From contig NZ_VDMP01000019.1 of assembly GCF_006335005.1 (NCBI RefSeq), forward strand, positions 79,080-143,079: a stretch of DNA of 64,000 nt. The letters run 5' to 3'. The translations under genes were made by a program, and so were the position numbers. Numbering within the stretch: the stretch's first letter is position 1; each line of letters opens with the position of its first letter. Shown piece after piece: positions 17,679-26,858 of this stretch. Below the pieces are notes generated by a model, which did not search any database, was not told the origin of the DNA, and saw only the letters and a program-made list of their open reading frames with translations. Source of the stretch: Nocardioides albidus. Lineage in GTDB: Bacteria; Actinomycetota; Actinomycetes; Propionibacteriales; Nocardioidaceae.

Positions 17679-18737
17679 ATGGCACGCGAGATCTCCCGCA
17701 ACCAGTTGGCCCGGCGAGGCCTGATCGCGCTCGTCGCGCTCGCCGTCATCGGCACCTTCATCACCCTGCGCAGCAACGGCACCTTCGGCTCGAAGCCGCA
17801 CGTGACCGCCGAGGTCGCCAACGCCGGCGGCGCGCTGCGCGCCGGCTCCGACGTCAAGATGAACGGCGTCATCGTCGGCAAGGTCTCCGAGATCAGCCGC
17901 GCCGCCTCGGGCGGCGTCACGGTCGACATGGAGATGTCCCGCAAGGACATGGACGTCGTCCCCGGCAACGTCGTGGCCCGGATCCTGCCGGCCACCGTGT
18001 TCGGCACGACGTTCGTCGACCTGGTGGTCCACGGCGCTCCGTCCGGCGAGCTCAAGGCCGGCGCCAAGGTCCCGGCCGACAGCAGCCAGGAGACGCTCGA
18101 GCTCCAGCAGGCGCTCGACGACATCGACCGGCTCGTGAAGGCGCTCGGCCCGGCCGAGCTGGCCTCGGCCATCGGCTCGGCGGCCGAGGCGCTCGACGGG
18201 CGAGGCGGCCAGATCGGTGCCACGGTCCGCACCCTGAACAGCTACCTCGACCGGATCAACCCGCGGATGCCGCAGGTGCGCGCCGATCTTAAGGCGCTCG
18301 CCTCGACGACCCAGCTCGTCAACGAGATCGCCCCCGACCTGCTCGACGCGACCGACGACGTCCTCGTCACACTGCACACGATCGTCACCCAGGAGGCCGC
18401 GATCACCGCGCTGATCAGCGGCGGCACCAACCTGGCCAGGACGTCGCGTGCGTTCCTGAGGAAGAACGAGAAGAACCTGGTGGACTTCATCAACGGCTCG
18501 ACCGTGCTCCTCGACGCGGTCTACGACAACCGCAAGGCGGGCATCACCGACGCGTTCGCCGTCAACATCCTGCTCGGCGCCAACCTGCCGGCGGCCGTCC
18601 GGGGCGGATTCGTGAAGACCGACGGCACACTGCGGCTCTCGCCGCCGCCCTACTACAGCAGCGGCCAGCAGCCGGTGTACCGCACGGGCAGCGTCGACCC
18701 CGCCGGCTCCGGACGCCTGTGGGGGGACGGCCGATGA
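17679..18737 (+). CDS. mceA: MCE family protein, position A of mce operon 1
   Basis: A 352-residue MCE protein: one N-terminal membrane segment (about residues 13-30), an MlaD/MCE beta-barrel domain (about 37-115, with GALRAGSDVKMNGVIVGKV), then a long helical region that in known Mce complexes forms part of a periplasm-spanning tube, and a Pro/Gly-rich tail. It should contribute one of six subunits to the lipid conduit outside the membrane. The start follows the permease stop by nine bases; its stop overlaps the next start. Confidence 0.92.
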   Translation: MAREISRNQLARRGLIALVALAVIGTFITLRSNGTFGSKPHVTAEVANAGGALRAGSDVKMNGVIVGKVSEISRAASGGVTVDMEMSRKDMDVVPGNVVARILPATVFGTTFVDLVVHGAPSGELKAGAKVPADSSQETLELQQALDDIDRLVKALGPAELASAIGSAAEALDGRGGQIGATVRTLNSYLDRINPRMPQVRADLKALASTTQLVNEIAPDLLDATDDVLVTLHTIVTQEAAITALISGGTNLARTSRAFLRKNEKNLVDFINGSTVLLDAVYDNRKAGITDAFAVNILLGANLPAAVRGGFVKTDGTLRLSPPPYYSSGQQPVYRTGSVDPAGSGRLWGDGR

Positions 18738-19750
18738 CCGGGCTGCGCTCCATCGCGATCAAGTTCGCCGCGTTCGCCGCGGTGAGCGGCCTGATGCTGC
18801 TCCTGCTGGTCAACACCATGCAGAACGGCGTCAGCGGCGGCACGCACGAGTTCAAGGCGCAGTTCGCCGACGTCAGCGGCCTGCGCGTCGGCGACGACGT
18901 GAAGGCGGCCGGTGTCCGGGTCGGCCAGGTCAAGGACATCAAGGCGACCGCCGACGGTGCCGAGATCCAGGTGGAACTGGTCAAGGACCAGCCGCTGCTC
19001 GACACCACGAGGCTCGTCATGCGCTACCAGAACCTGCTCGGGCAGCGCTACATCTCGCTGGTCCAGGGCGCGCAGCGCGGGCCGGCCCTCAAGGACGGCG
19101 CCACCGTCCCCGTCACCCGCACCGACCCCGGCTTCGACCTCACCGGGCTGCTGAACGGGTTCCGCCCGCTGTTCAAGGTCCTCCAGCCCGGTGACGTCAA
19201 CAAGCTGGCCACCTCGCTGGTCAAGGTCCTGCAGGGCGAGGGCGGGACGGTCGAGCAGCTGCTCGCCCAGACCGGTCAGCTCAGCAACTTCCTCGCCGAC
19301 CGCGACGCCGTGATCGGCGAGGTGATGACCAACCTCAAGCCGGTGCTCGACAACATGGCCGGCCAGGGCGACGAGCTCTCCCAGACGGTCGTCGAGCTGC
19401 GCAAGCTGATGACCGGGCTGGCCGAGGACCGCAAGTCGATCGGCGCGTCCATCGACGGCGTCAGCCGGCTCGTCGGAGCGACCAGCTCGCTGCTCAAGGA
19501 GGTCAAGGTGCCCCTGACGAAGACCACGGACCGACTGGTCACCGTCGCGGACATGTTCGAGAGGTCCCGGTCGAGCCTGGTGGAGGCGATCCCCGCCTTC
19601 ACGACCGTGTTCGAGTCACTCGGCCGCGCGACGTCGTACGAGAACGCGCTCAACGTGTACGTCTGCTCGCTGTCGATCGCTCTGACGCCCAACGGCGCCG
19701 GCATCAACCCGGTCGGCAACAACGGTCCCTGGTCGGCGGCATGCCGATGA
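18734..19750 (+). CDS. mceB: MCE family protein, position B of mce operon 1
   Basis: A 338-residue MCE protein with an N-terminal membrane segment (about 8-26), MCE domain (VSGLRVGDDVKAAGVRVGQV at about 47-66) and a long helical stretch. The C-terminal region has two Cys (VYVCSLS and the terminal AACR), a pair also seen in the B protein of the second operon and in mycobacterial MceB. ATG 18734 forms an ATGA overlap with the preceding stop; the upstream GTG at 18719 would only add five residues. Confidence 0.92.
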   Translation: MTGLRSIAIKFAAFAAVSGLMLLLLVNTMQNGVSGGTHEFKAQFADVSGLRVGDDVKAAGVRVGQVKDIKATADGAEIQVELVKDQPLLDTTRLVMRYQNLLGQRYISLVQGAQRGPALKDGATVPVTRTDPGFDLTGLLNGFRPLFKVLQPGDVNKLATSLVKVLQGEGGTVEQLLAQTGQLSNFLADRDAVIGEVMTNLKPVLDNMAGQGDELSQTVVELRKLMTGLAEDRKSIGASIDGVSRLVGATSSLLKEVKVPLTKTTDRLVTVADMFERSRSSLVEAIPAFTTVFESLGRATSYENALNVYVCSLSIALTPNGAGINPVGNNGPWSAACR

Positions 19751-20730
19751 AGCCCATGAACGAGCGCAACCCGCTGCGCGTCGGCATCGTGACCCTGGTG
19801 ATCCTCGGCCTGATCGGGGCGGGCGTCGTGTACCTGTCCGTCGCCAACTTCGGCACGAAGAACTACACCGCGCTGCTCGAGCACACCGGTGGCCTGCGCA
19901 ACGGAGAGGACGTCCAGGTCCACGGCGTCATCTCCGGCAAGGTCACCGGCATCGAGATCCAGGACGACCACGTGCAGGTGTCCTTCGCCCTCGACTCCGA
20001 CATCTCCCTGGGCGACCGCTCCTCGGCGACCGTGAAGGTGGCCACGCTGCTGGGCACCCACTACCTCGAGGTCGACCCGCACGGCACGGGCAGCCTGGCC
20101 AGCGGCCAGATCCCGCTCGAGCGGACGTCGGTGCCCTACAACCTGCAGGACGTCATCGAGAAGGGCTCGGAGGCCCTCGACGAGCTCGACCCCGAGCTGC
20201 TCGCCAAGGCGCTGACCGCGATGGCCGGCACCCTCGGCGCGAGCCAGGACGAGATCGGGCCGGCGCTCGAGGGCGTCGCCCGCCTCTCCGAGGTCGTCTC
20301 GAAGCGCTCGGACCAGGTCGGCGGCCTGCTCGAGTCCACCCGCAAGGTCACCGACCAGCTCTCCGCCAGCAGCCAGGACATCGTCGGGCTGATGAAGCAG
20401 ACCAACCTGGTCGTCAGCGAGATCACCGCCCGACGCGAGGCGATCCACCGGCTCCTGGTCGAGACCACCGACCTGTCCAAGGCGCTCACCGCGATCGTGA
20501 AGTCCACCGACGGCAAGCTCAAGCCCGCGCTCAAGGACGTCAAGGCCGTGCTCGACACCCTCAACCGCCAGGACAAGCAGCTGACCAGGCTCCTGGAGAA
20601 CATGGCGCCCGCGGTCCGCTACGTCGCCAACGCGACCGGCAGCGGGCCCTACCTCCCGCTCTACCTCAAGCCGCCGGCGATCCCGGCCGACGACACCACC
20701 TGCAAGCTCGAAGGGACGTGCCAGCGATGA
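19747..20730 (+). CDS. mceC: MCE family protein, position C of mce operon 1
   Basis: A 327-residue MCE protein: membrane segment at about residues 11-31, MCE domain containing TGGLRNGEDVQVHGVISGKV, and a helical C-terminal half ending with a Cys pair (CKLEGTC). I chose ATG 19747 because it makes the ATGA overlap used throughout the operon; ATG 19741, two codons upstream, is equally possible. It is predicted to sit between the B and D subunits of the hexameric Mce assembly. Confidence 0.92.
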   Translation: MKPMNERNPLRVGIVTLVILGLIGAGVVYLSVANFGTKNYTALLEHTGGLRNGEDVQVHGVISGKVTGIEIQDDHVQVSFALDSDISLGDRSSATVKVATLLGTHYLEVDPHGTGSLASGQIPLERTSVPYNLQDVIEKGSEALDELDPELLAKALTAMAGTLGASQDEIGPALEGVARLSEVVSKRSDQVGGLLESTRKVTDQLSASSQDIVGLMKQTNLVVSEITARREAIHRLLVETTDLSKALTAIVKSTDGKLKPALKDVKAVLDTLNRQDKQLTRLLENMAPAVRYVANATGSGPYLPLYLKPPAIPADDTTCKLEGTCQR

Positions 20731-21791
20731 GCGCGGCATCCACGAAGCGGACCACCGGCGCCCGGTACGCCGTCCGCGCCGCCGCGGCGGTCGTCGCCAC
20801 CCTCGCCGTCCTGACCACCTCGGGGTGCGGCCTGGTCGGCGGGGGATCGGACCCGATCACCGTGAAGGCCTACTTCGCCGACTCCGCCGGCCTGTTCGTC
20901 GGCAACGACGTCGGCGTCCTGGGCGTGACGGTCGGGGAGATCACCGCGATCGAGCCGGCCGGGGACAAGGTGCTCGTGACCATGGAGATCGACTCCGACC
21001 AGCCCGTCCCGGCCGACGCCGGCGCGGTGGTCGTGGCCCGGTCGGTCGCCACCGACCGGTACGTCGAGCTCACGCCCGTCTTCCACGAGGGGGACGAGAA
21101 GATCGCCGACAACGCCACGATCGCGCTCGACAGGACGCAGACGCCGGTGGACTTCGACCAGGTGCTCGAGTCCCTCAACGACTTCGCCACCGGCATCGGC
21201 GGCAACGCGGAGACCACCAAGGCGGTCCAGCGGTTCATCGACGCCGGCACCCAGGCCCTGCAGGGTCGCGGGCCGCTGCTCAACCAGACCATCCACTCGC
21301 TGGCGGACGGCGTCGACGGGATCGCCGCGCATCGCGAGGACATCGCGGCGACGCTGAAGTCCCTCGACGTGCTGCTCACGACCATAGCGGCCAACGAGGA
21401 CACCGCGCGCACCTTCATCCAGCAGGTCTCCAGCGCCTCCCAGCTGCTCGCCGACGAGCGCGGCAACTTCCAGCAGGCGCTCCGCTCGCTCGACGAGGCG
21501 GTGACGACGGTCGCGAAGTTCGCCGTCGACAACCGGCAGTCGATCGTCGACAGCCTCGACGGGTCGACCACCCTGATGAAGACCCTGCTGAGCAAGCAGG
21601 ACCAGCTCGCCGAGATCCTGCGCGTGATGCCGCTGGCCCTGCAGAACCTGCAGCTGATCCAGGGCGACCGCCTCCCGGTCCGGATCGACCCGCTGATCCT
21701 CGACCCGCTCGGCGGTCTCCTGCAGCAGCTGTGCCAGGGCCTGCTCGGACCGCTGTGCAACACCATCAACGGCGTGCAGCCGGGATCGTGA
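20727..21791 (+). CDS. mceD: MCE family protein, position D of mce operon 1, possible lipoprotein
   Basis: A 354-residue MCE protein. The N-terminal hydrophobic segment ends LTTSGCG, a weak lipobox (Thr at -3), so it may be lipid-anchored, whereas D proteins elsewhere are usually held by a membrane helix. The MCE domain includes AGLFVGNDVGVLGVTVGEI; the helical region follows, and the C-terminus carries LCQGLLGPLC with a Cys pair. ATG 20727 forms ATGA with the previous stop. Confidence 0.9.
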   Translation: MSAASTKRTTGARYAVRAAAAVVATLAVLTTSGCGLVGGGSDPITVKAYFADSAGLFVGNDVGVLGVTVGEITAIEPAGDKVLVTMEIDSDQPVPADAGAVVVARSVATDRYVELTPVFHEGDEKIADNATIALDRTQTPVDFDQVLESLNDFATGIGGNAETTKAVQRFIDAGTQALQGRGPLLNQTIHSLADGVDGIAAHREDIAATLKSLDVLLTTIAANEDTARTFIQQVSSASQLLADERGNFQQALRSLDEAVTTVAKFAVDNRQSIVDSLDGSTTLMKTLLSKQDQLAEILRVMPLALQNLQLIQGDRLPVRIDPLILDPLGGLLQQLCQGLLGPLCNTINGVQPGS

Positions 21792-21799
21792 GGGAAGCG

Positions 21800-23017
21800 A
21801 TGACACTGACCCCTGCGAAAAGGACAGGCACGACCGCCGTACGCGCTGCGCTGGTCGCGCTGCTGGCCATCGTCCTCGGCGTGCTCTCGGCCTGCAGCAC
21901 CACGATGCGCGACCTCCCCATCCCGGGCACGGGCGTCTCCGGCGACACCATCGAGATCAAGGCGGAGTTCGACGACGCGCTCAACCTGGCCGTCGGCGCG
22001 CCCGTCAAGGTCAACGGCGTCGACATGGGCAAGGTCAAGTCGATCGAGGCCGACGACTTCACCGCCCGGGCCACCTTGACGGTGAAGAAGGACGCCGCGG
22101 TCCGCGAGGGAGCCCAGGCACGACTGCGCTACACCACGCCCCTCGGTGAGCTGTTCGTCGACGTGACCAACCCGGCCGCGGGCTCCGTGCTCGCCGACAA
22201 GGCGGTCCTGACCCGCGAGAGCACCCGCACGGCCCCGTCCGTCGAGGACGCCCTGTCGCAGGCGTCGCTGCTGATCAACGGCGGCGGGCTCGACCAGCTG
22301 CAGACGGTCACCGAGGAGCTCAACACGGCCCTCAACGGCAACGAGTCCGACTACCGGGCACTGCTCGACAAGGCCTCGGTCTTCCTGACCCAGGCCAACT
22401 CGACCACCCAGGCGATCGACGGGGTGCTCACCTCGCTGAGCTCGCTGTCGACCACGCTCAACGGACGCAAGAAGACCATCAACCGGGCGCTGAGGGAGAT
22501 CCGTCCCGCAGCGAAGGTGCTGCGGGAGAAGACGCCCGCCTTCACCGAGCTGCTCGCCGAGGTCGAGAAGTTCACGGGCGCGGCCAACGACACGGTCACC
22601 AAGACCCGCTCCCAGCTCCTCACCATGCTCAGCGAGCTCGAGCCCGTCCTCGCGGAGTTCGCGGCCAACAACGGGGTCTTCGAGAAGTCCCTGCAGGCCG
22701 TGATCAAGGCGGCCGGCGCCGCCGACGAGGTGATCGGCACCGACTACCTCAACATCGCCCTCGAGCTGCACCTCGACAACCTCAACGTCGCGGGCGCCCT
22801 CACCGGCGGCGTCACCGGGCTGGTCACCGACCTGCTCGACCTGATCGGGCTGGACAAGCTGATCCCGGGCGTCCCGCTCCTCGGCGGCGGCAAGACCGGC
22901 GCCAAGGCGGGCGCGAAGAGCGGGCCCGCGCCGGTGCCCGGCACCACGACCGGGACCACGTCGGACCCGCTGGGACTCAACGGCCTCCTGGGGGCCCTGT
23001 TCGGACGGGGGGCCTGA
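21800..23017 (+). CDS. mceE: MCE family lipoprotein, position E of mce operon 1
   Basis: A 405-residue MCE lipoprotein with a clear lipobox LSAC near residue 32, consistent with the E position (LprK-like) of mycobacterial operons. The MCE domain contains LAVGAPVKVNGVDMGKV; the helical region is long, and the tail is a flexible Gly/Ala/Thr-rich segment (residues about 360-405). ATG 21800 lies eight bases after the previous stop, with GGGAAG as ribosome site. Confidence 0.92.
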   Translation: MTLTPAKRTGTTAVRAALVALLAIVLGVLSACSTTMRDLPIPGTGVSGDTIEIKAEFDDALNLAVGAPVKVNGVDMGKVKSIEADDFTARATLTVKKDAAVREGAQARLRYTTPLGELFVDVTNPAAGSVLADKAVLTRESTRTAPSVEDALSQASLLINGGGLDQLQTVTEELNTALNGNESDYRALLDKASVFLTQANSTTQAIDGVLTSLSSLSTTLNGRKKTINRALREIRPAAKVLREKTPAFTELLAEVEKFTGAANDTVTKTRSQLLTMLSELEPVLAEFAANNGVFEKSLQAVIKAAGAADEVIGTDYLNIALELHLDNLNVAGALTGGVTGLVTDLLDLIGLDKLIPGVPLLGGGKTGAKAGAKSGPAPVPGTTTGTTSDPLGLNGLLGALFGRGA

Positions 23018-23018
23018 G

Positions 23019-24104
23019 ATGAAGCTCCTGGGCAATCGGCTCTACCTGAGCCTGGCCGGCATCATCGTCGTGCTCATCGTGACGACCGCCTACATCTTCG
23101 CCGCCGTCCTCGACCAGCCCCTGACCTCGCGTCCGGTGGAGGTCAAGGTGGAGCTCGCGCAGACCGGTGGCCTGTTCGAGGGCTCCGTGGTCACCTACCG
23201 CGGCATCAAGGTCGGCAAGGTCCGCTCGATCGTCCCCACCGCCGAGGGCGTCGAGGCGACCATCAGGATCACCTCCGGGACCGAGGTCCCGAAGGACTCG
23301 GTCGCGCGGGTGCGCAGCCTCTCGCCCGTCGGTGAGCAGTACCTCGACTTCCAGCCCAAGCAGACCAAGGGGCCCTTCCTGGCCACCGGCGACGTCGTGC
23401 CCGCCGAGTCCACCGACCTGCCCAAGAGCCTGAGCTCGACGGTCGTGGCGGTCAACAACGTGCTGCGCCAGATCGACGACAAGAAGCTGCGGATCGTCCT
23501 GAGCGAGCTGAGCACCGGACTCAAGGGCACCGGTGACGACCTCGGTCAGATCCTGGACCAGGGCACCGCGATCCTGCAGACCCTGGACGAGGTGTGGCCC
23601 GAGACCGACCGGATCATCAGCAACTCCGGCAGCGTGCTGTCCATCGCCACCGACAACGCCGACTCCCTGCGCCGGCTCGCCCGGTCCGCCAAGCAGTTCG
23701 CGGCCTTCCTGCGCGACTACGACCCCGAGCTGCGCGATCTCCTCAAGCGGGGCCCGGGGCAGCTCGACGAGCTCGTCAAGCTGATCGAGGACGCCAACCA
23801 GGTGCTGCCCGGCTTCTTGTCGACCGGGGTCAGCTTCACCGACGTGTTCCGCTCCTACGAGCCGCACCTGCGCGCCCTGCTGCAGAACTACTCGCCCGGT
23901 CTGCGGTCGCTGCTCTCGAAGGTCGTCGGCGGTGAGCTGCGCATCGAGCTCATCCCCGACATGGACCCGCGGTGCAGCTACGGCACGACCCGCCTCGACC
24001 CGAAGCGCACCGAGCGACGCGCGCTCCAGAAGGACGGACGCTGCGCCGCGTCGTTCGCCACGCTCCAGCGCGGGGCCGCCCACGCGCCCGGGCCGGTACG
24101 GTGA
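23019..24104 (+). CDS. mceF: MCE family protein, position F of mce operon 1
   Basis: A 361-residue MCE protein with an N-terminal membrane segment (about 9-29), MCE domain (TGGLFEGSVVTYRGIKVGKV) and helical region; the VTYRGIKVG variant is typical of F subunits and recurs in the F gene of the second operon. The C-terminal region has two Cys (RCSYG and RCAAS). Its stop overlaps the GTG of the following lipoprotein gene. Confidence 0.92.
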   Translation: MKLLGNRLYLSLAGIIVVLIVTTAYIFAAVLDQPLTSRPVEVKVELAQTGGLFEGSVVTYRGIKVGKVRSIVPTAEGVEATIRITSGTEVPKDSVARVRSLSPVGEQYLDFQPKQTKGPFLATGDVVPAESTDLPKSLSSTVVAVNNVLRQIDDKKLRIVLSELSTGLKGTGDDLGQILDQGTAILQTLDEVWPETDRIISNSGSVLSIATDNADSLRRLARSAKQFAAFLRDYDPELRDLLKRGPGQLDELVKLIEDANQVLPGFLSTGVSFTDVFRSYEPHLRALLQNYSPGLRSLLSKVVGGELRIELIPDMDPRCSYGTTRLDPKRTERRALQKDGRCAASFATLQRGAAHAPGPVR

Positions 24105-24664
24105 ACCGGGTGACACCACTCCTGCGCTCGCGCGGGCCCTGGGCGCTGCTGTGTGCCCTGCTGCTCGCGGTCGGTCTGCTCGCCACGGGCTGCGGCTCGG
24201 CCTCCGACGACAAGGCACTCGAGGACGCGCTCGCGAAGGTCGACGAGCTGTCCGCGCGCGACGACGCCGAGAAGGCGGCGGTCGCGGCCGCGAAGGAGGT
24301 GCTCGTCCAGGTCACGTCGTACTCGTGGAAGGACGGCGAGCACGACTTCGCCTGGCTCGACCGGCTGTCCAACGCGGAGCTCAAGGAGAAGCTGGCAGCC
24401 AACGTCGCCAAGCTCCAGGAGGCCATCGTCGACGGCAAGGTCACCGCGAAGGGACAGGTCGTGGACGCGGCGGGCCGCGTCGTCGACGAGACCCAGGTCG
24501 AGGTGCTGGCCTTCGTCGACCAGGTCATCACCGACGACCACAACCCCGACGTCAAGGTCGACCAGCAGCGGGTCAGCATGACCATGAAGCTCGTCAAGGG
24601 CGAGTGGCTCGTCGATCGCCTCGACGTGCTGACCGGGGACAACAGCACCGAGGGCACGCAGTAG
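24101..24664 (+). CDS. Mce-associated lipoprotein
   Basis: A 187-residue secreted lipoprotein with signal peptide and lipobox LATGC (Cys at about residue 28). The rest is a Mce-associated (Mam) type domain: a helical stalk (residues about 40-70), then a fold whose end, LVKGEWLVDRLDVL, is the hallmark of these proteins. Known Mam proteins stabilise or accompany Mce importers in the cell envelope. GTG 24101 overlaps the mceF stop (GTGA). Unlike the two Mce-associated proteins of the second operon, which have membrane helices, this one is lipid-anchored. Confidence 0.85.
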   Translation: MNRVTPLLRSRGPWALLCALLLAVGLLATGCGSASDDKALEDALAKVDELSARDDAEKAAVAAAKEVLVQVTSYSWKDGEHDFAWLDRLSNAELKEKLAANVAKLQEAIVDGKVTAKGQVVDAAGRVVDETQVEVLAFVDQVITDDHNPDVKVDQQRVSMTMKLVKGEWLVDRLDVLTGDNSTEGTQ

Positions 24665-24686
24665 CGGACTCTGCGCAACCATTACT

Positions 24687-25958
24687 GTGACGCGCGTGGG
24701 ACTCGACGACGGCGACGCTCTGGACGGCCTGCGGACCGTGCTGAGGCGTGTCCTGCTGGCCCTGGTCGGCATCCCGTTCGTGGTCGCCATCGCGATGTCC
24801 CTCGTCGACTCCTACCGGCGCCGCGGCAAGCGGCCCAAGCCCTTCCCGACGACGCCGCCCAGCACGGTGTCCGTCGGCGACGGTGCCGTGACGACGTACA
24901 CCTACGGCCGTGACCTGTACGACGACATGCTGGCGGCGATCGAGGGCGCGCAGCGGCAGATCCTCTTCGAGACCTACATCTGGAAGGGCGACGCCACGGG
25001 GGAGCGGTTCAAGAGCGCGCTCATCGCCGCCGCCGAGCGCGGTGTCGACGTCTACTGCATCTACGACGGGTTCGCGAACCTCGTGGTCTCGCCGGCCTTC
25101 CAGCACTTCCCGACGAGCGTCAAGGTGCTGCGCTATCCCGTCTACTCCGCCGGGTGGAGGTTCTTCGACCTGCGACGCTACGGGCGCGACCACCGCAAGA
25201 TCCTCGTCGTCGACGACAACGTCGGGTTCGTGGGCGGCTACAACATCGGCTCCGCCTACGAGTCGGAGTGGCGCGACACCCATGTCCGCATCACCGGCCC
25301 CGCGGTGTGGGACCTCAAGCGGGCCTTCGCCGACTTCTGGAACCTCAACCGGCGCCGGCGGCTGCGCCACTCCGAGCGGCCCCTGCTGCTGGAGACGGCC
25401 TCCACCTGGGAGCCGCGTGTGCGGGTGCAGCGCAACGTGCCGCGGCAGTGGATGTTCCCGATCCGCGCGATGTACATCGAGGCCATCAACCGCGCCAGCC
25501 GCAACGTCTGGATGACCCAGGCCTACTTCCTGCCCGACGAGGACTTCATCGACGCGATGAAGGCCGCGGCACGCCGCGGCGTCGACGTACGTCTCCTGCT
25601 CCCGCTGAAGTCCAACCACATCGTCGCCGACTGGATCTCCCGGGGCTACTTCGCCCAGCTGCTCGACGCGGGGGTGCGGATCCTGCGCTACCGCGACGCG
25701 ATGGTCCACGCGAAGACCGCGACCGTCGACGGCACCTGGGCGACCGTGGGGACGGCCAACATCGACCGGCTGAGCCTGTCGGGCAACTTCGAGATCAACG
25801 TGGAGATCATCGACGAGGGGTTCGCCCGCGAGCTCGAGGAGATCTTCGAGGTCGACCAGTCCAACTGCCTGGAGCTGACCAGCGGCGAGTGGGAGGCGCG
25901 CGACGTGCACCGCAAGTTCACCGAGGCGGTCCTGGCCCCGTTGCGTCCGCTGCTGTGA
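24687..25958 (+). CDS. Phospholipase D-fold protein (cardiolipin synthase-like)
   Basis: A 423-residue membrane-associated enzyme with one N-terminal hydrophobic helix (about residues 22-40) and two HKD motifs: H169-x-K in DHRKILVVDDNVGFVGG and H341-x-K in MVHAKTATVDGTWATVGTAN. The pair forms one active site that transfers or hydrolyses phosphatidyl groups, so it could make cardiolipin or remodel phospholipids. It starts 22 bases after the first mce operon, so cotranscription with a lipid importer is likely. GTG 24687 is the start chosen. Confidence 0.88.
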   Translation: MTRVGLDDGDALDGLRTVLRRVLLALVGIPFVVAIAMSLVDSYRRRGKRPKPFPTTPPSTVSVGDGAVTTYTYGRDLYDDMLAAIEGAQRQILFETYIWKGDATGERFKSALIAAAERGVDVYCIYDGFANLVVSPAFQHFPTSVKVLRYPVYSAGWRFFDLRRYGRDHRKILVVDDNVGFVGGYNIGSAYESEWRDTHVRITGPAVWDLKRAFADFWNLNRRRRLRHSERPLLLETASTWEPRVRVQRNVPRQWMFPIRAMYIEAINRASRNVWMTQAYFLPDEDFIDAMKAAARRGVDVRLLLPLKSNHIVADWISRGYFAQLLDAGVRILRYRDAMVHAKTATVDGTWATVGTANIDRLSLSGNFEINVEIIDEGFARELEEIFEVDQSNCLELTSGEWEARDVHRKFTEAVLAPLRPLL

Positions 25959-25970
25959 GGAGAGCACCCG

Positions 25971-26858
25971 ATGTGGCTGAGCGCTCCGGTCCGTGACCTC
26001 GCCGGGAGGAACGTCCTCGTCACCGGTGCCGCCAGCGGCATCGGCCGCGCGGTGGCAGAGCAGGCGGCCCAGCAGGGAGCCGTCCTGCACCTGACCGACG
26101 TGCGGGCCGACGCCCTGGCAGCGGTCGCCGACGGGATCCGCGCTCGTGGTGGGCGGGTCGGGACGGCTCGGGCTGCTGACGTCGCCGACCACGACCAGGT
26201 ACGCCGCCTCGCCGCGCACGTCACCGAGCAGGCCGGGGCGATGGACGTCGTGCTCAACGTCGCCGGGATCGCGATCTGGGGCACGGTCCGCAGCCTCGAG
26301 CCCGAGCACTGGCAGCGTCTGGTCGACGTCAACCTGATGGGCCCGATCCACGTGATCGAGGAGTTCCTGCCGCCGATGATCGACGCGGGGCGTGGAGGCC
26401 AGCTGGTCAACGTCTCCTCGGCGGCCGGCATCATCGCGATGCCCTGGCACGCGGCCTACAGCGCCAGCAAGTTCGGGCTGCGCGGCGTCTCCGAGGTGCT
26501 GCGCTACGACCTGCGCAAGCACCGGATCGGGGTCAGCCTGGTCTGCCCCGGCGGCGTCGACACCGGCCTGGTGGAGACGATCCGGATCGCGGGGATCGAC
26601 CAGCAGAGCAGGGCCTTCGTCCGTGCGCGACGGCACTTCCAGAAGCGCGCGGTCTCGCCCGAGCAGGCCGCCGAGGCCATCTGGCGGGGCGCGCTGCGCA
26701 ACCGGTACTGGGTCTACACCTCGCCCGACATCCGTCTCGCGCACTGGCTGCAGCGCTACTTCCCGCCCGGGTACGCCCTTGCGATGCGCGCGTTCAACTA
26801 CGGCGCCAACCGCGTGCTGCCGGCCGTCGAGCAGGCCCGACGCCCGGACCTCGGATGA
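25971..26858 (+). CDS. Short-chain dehydrogenase/reductase
   Basis: A 295-residue classical SDR: cofactor motif VTGAASGIGRAV, NVAG in the middle, and catalytic Ser, Tyr and Lys (VSSAAG, then YSASKFG). The long C-terminal extension (WVYTSPDIRLAHWLQRYFPP and onward) is amphipathic and resembles SDRs that act on membrane lipids or steroids. It follows the PLD gene by twelve bases and overlaps the next gene by an ATGA, so PLD, SDR and the CMD-like gene form one unit. Substrate unknown. Confidence 0.88.
   Translation: MWLSAPVRDLAGRNVLVTGAASGIGRAVAEQAAQQGAVLHLTDVRADALAAVADGIRARGGRVGTARAADVADHDQVRRLAAHVTEQAGAMDVVLNVAGIAIWGTVRSLEPEHWQRLVDVNLMGPIHVIEEFLPPMIDAGRGGQLVNVSSAAGIIAMPWHAAYSASKFGLRGVSEVLRYDLRKHRIGVSLVCPGGVDTGLVETIRIAGIDQQSRAFVRARRHFQKRAVSPEQAAEAIWRGALRNRYWVYTSPDIRLAHWLQRYFPPGYALAMRAFNYGANRVLPAVEQARRPDLG

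Noticed and set aside
20727-21791. mceD of the first operon as a certain lipoprotein
   Set aside because: The -3 residue is Thr and the lipobox is weak, so reported only as possible.
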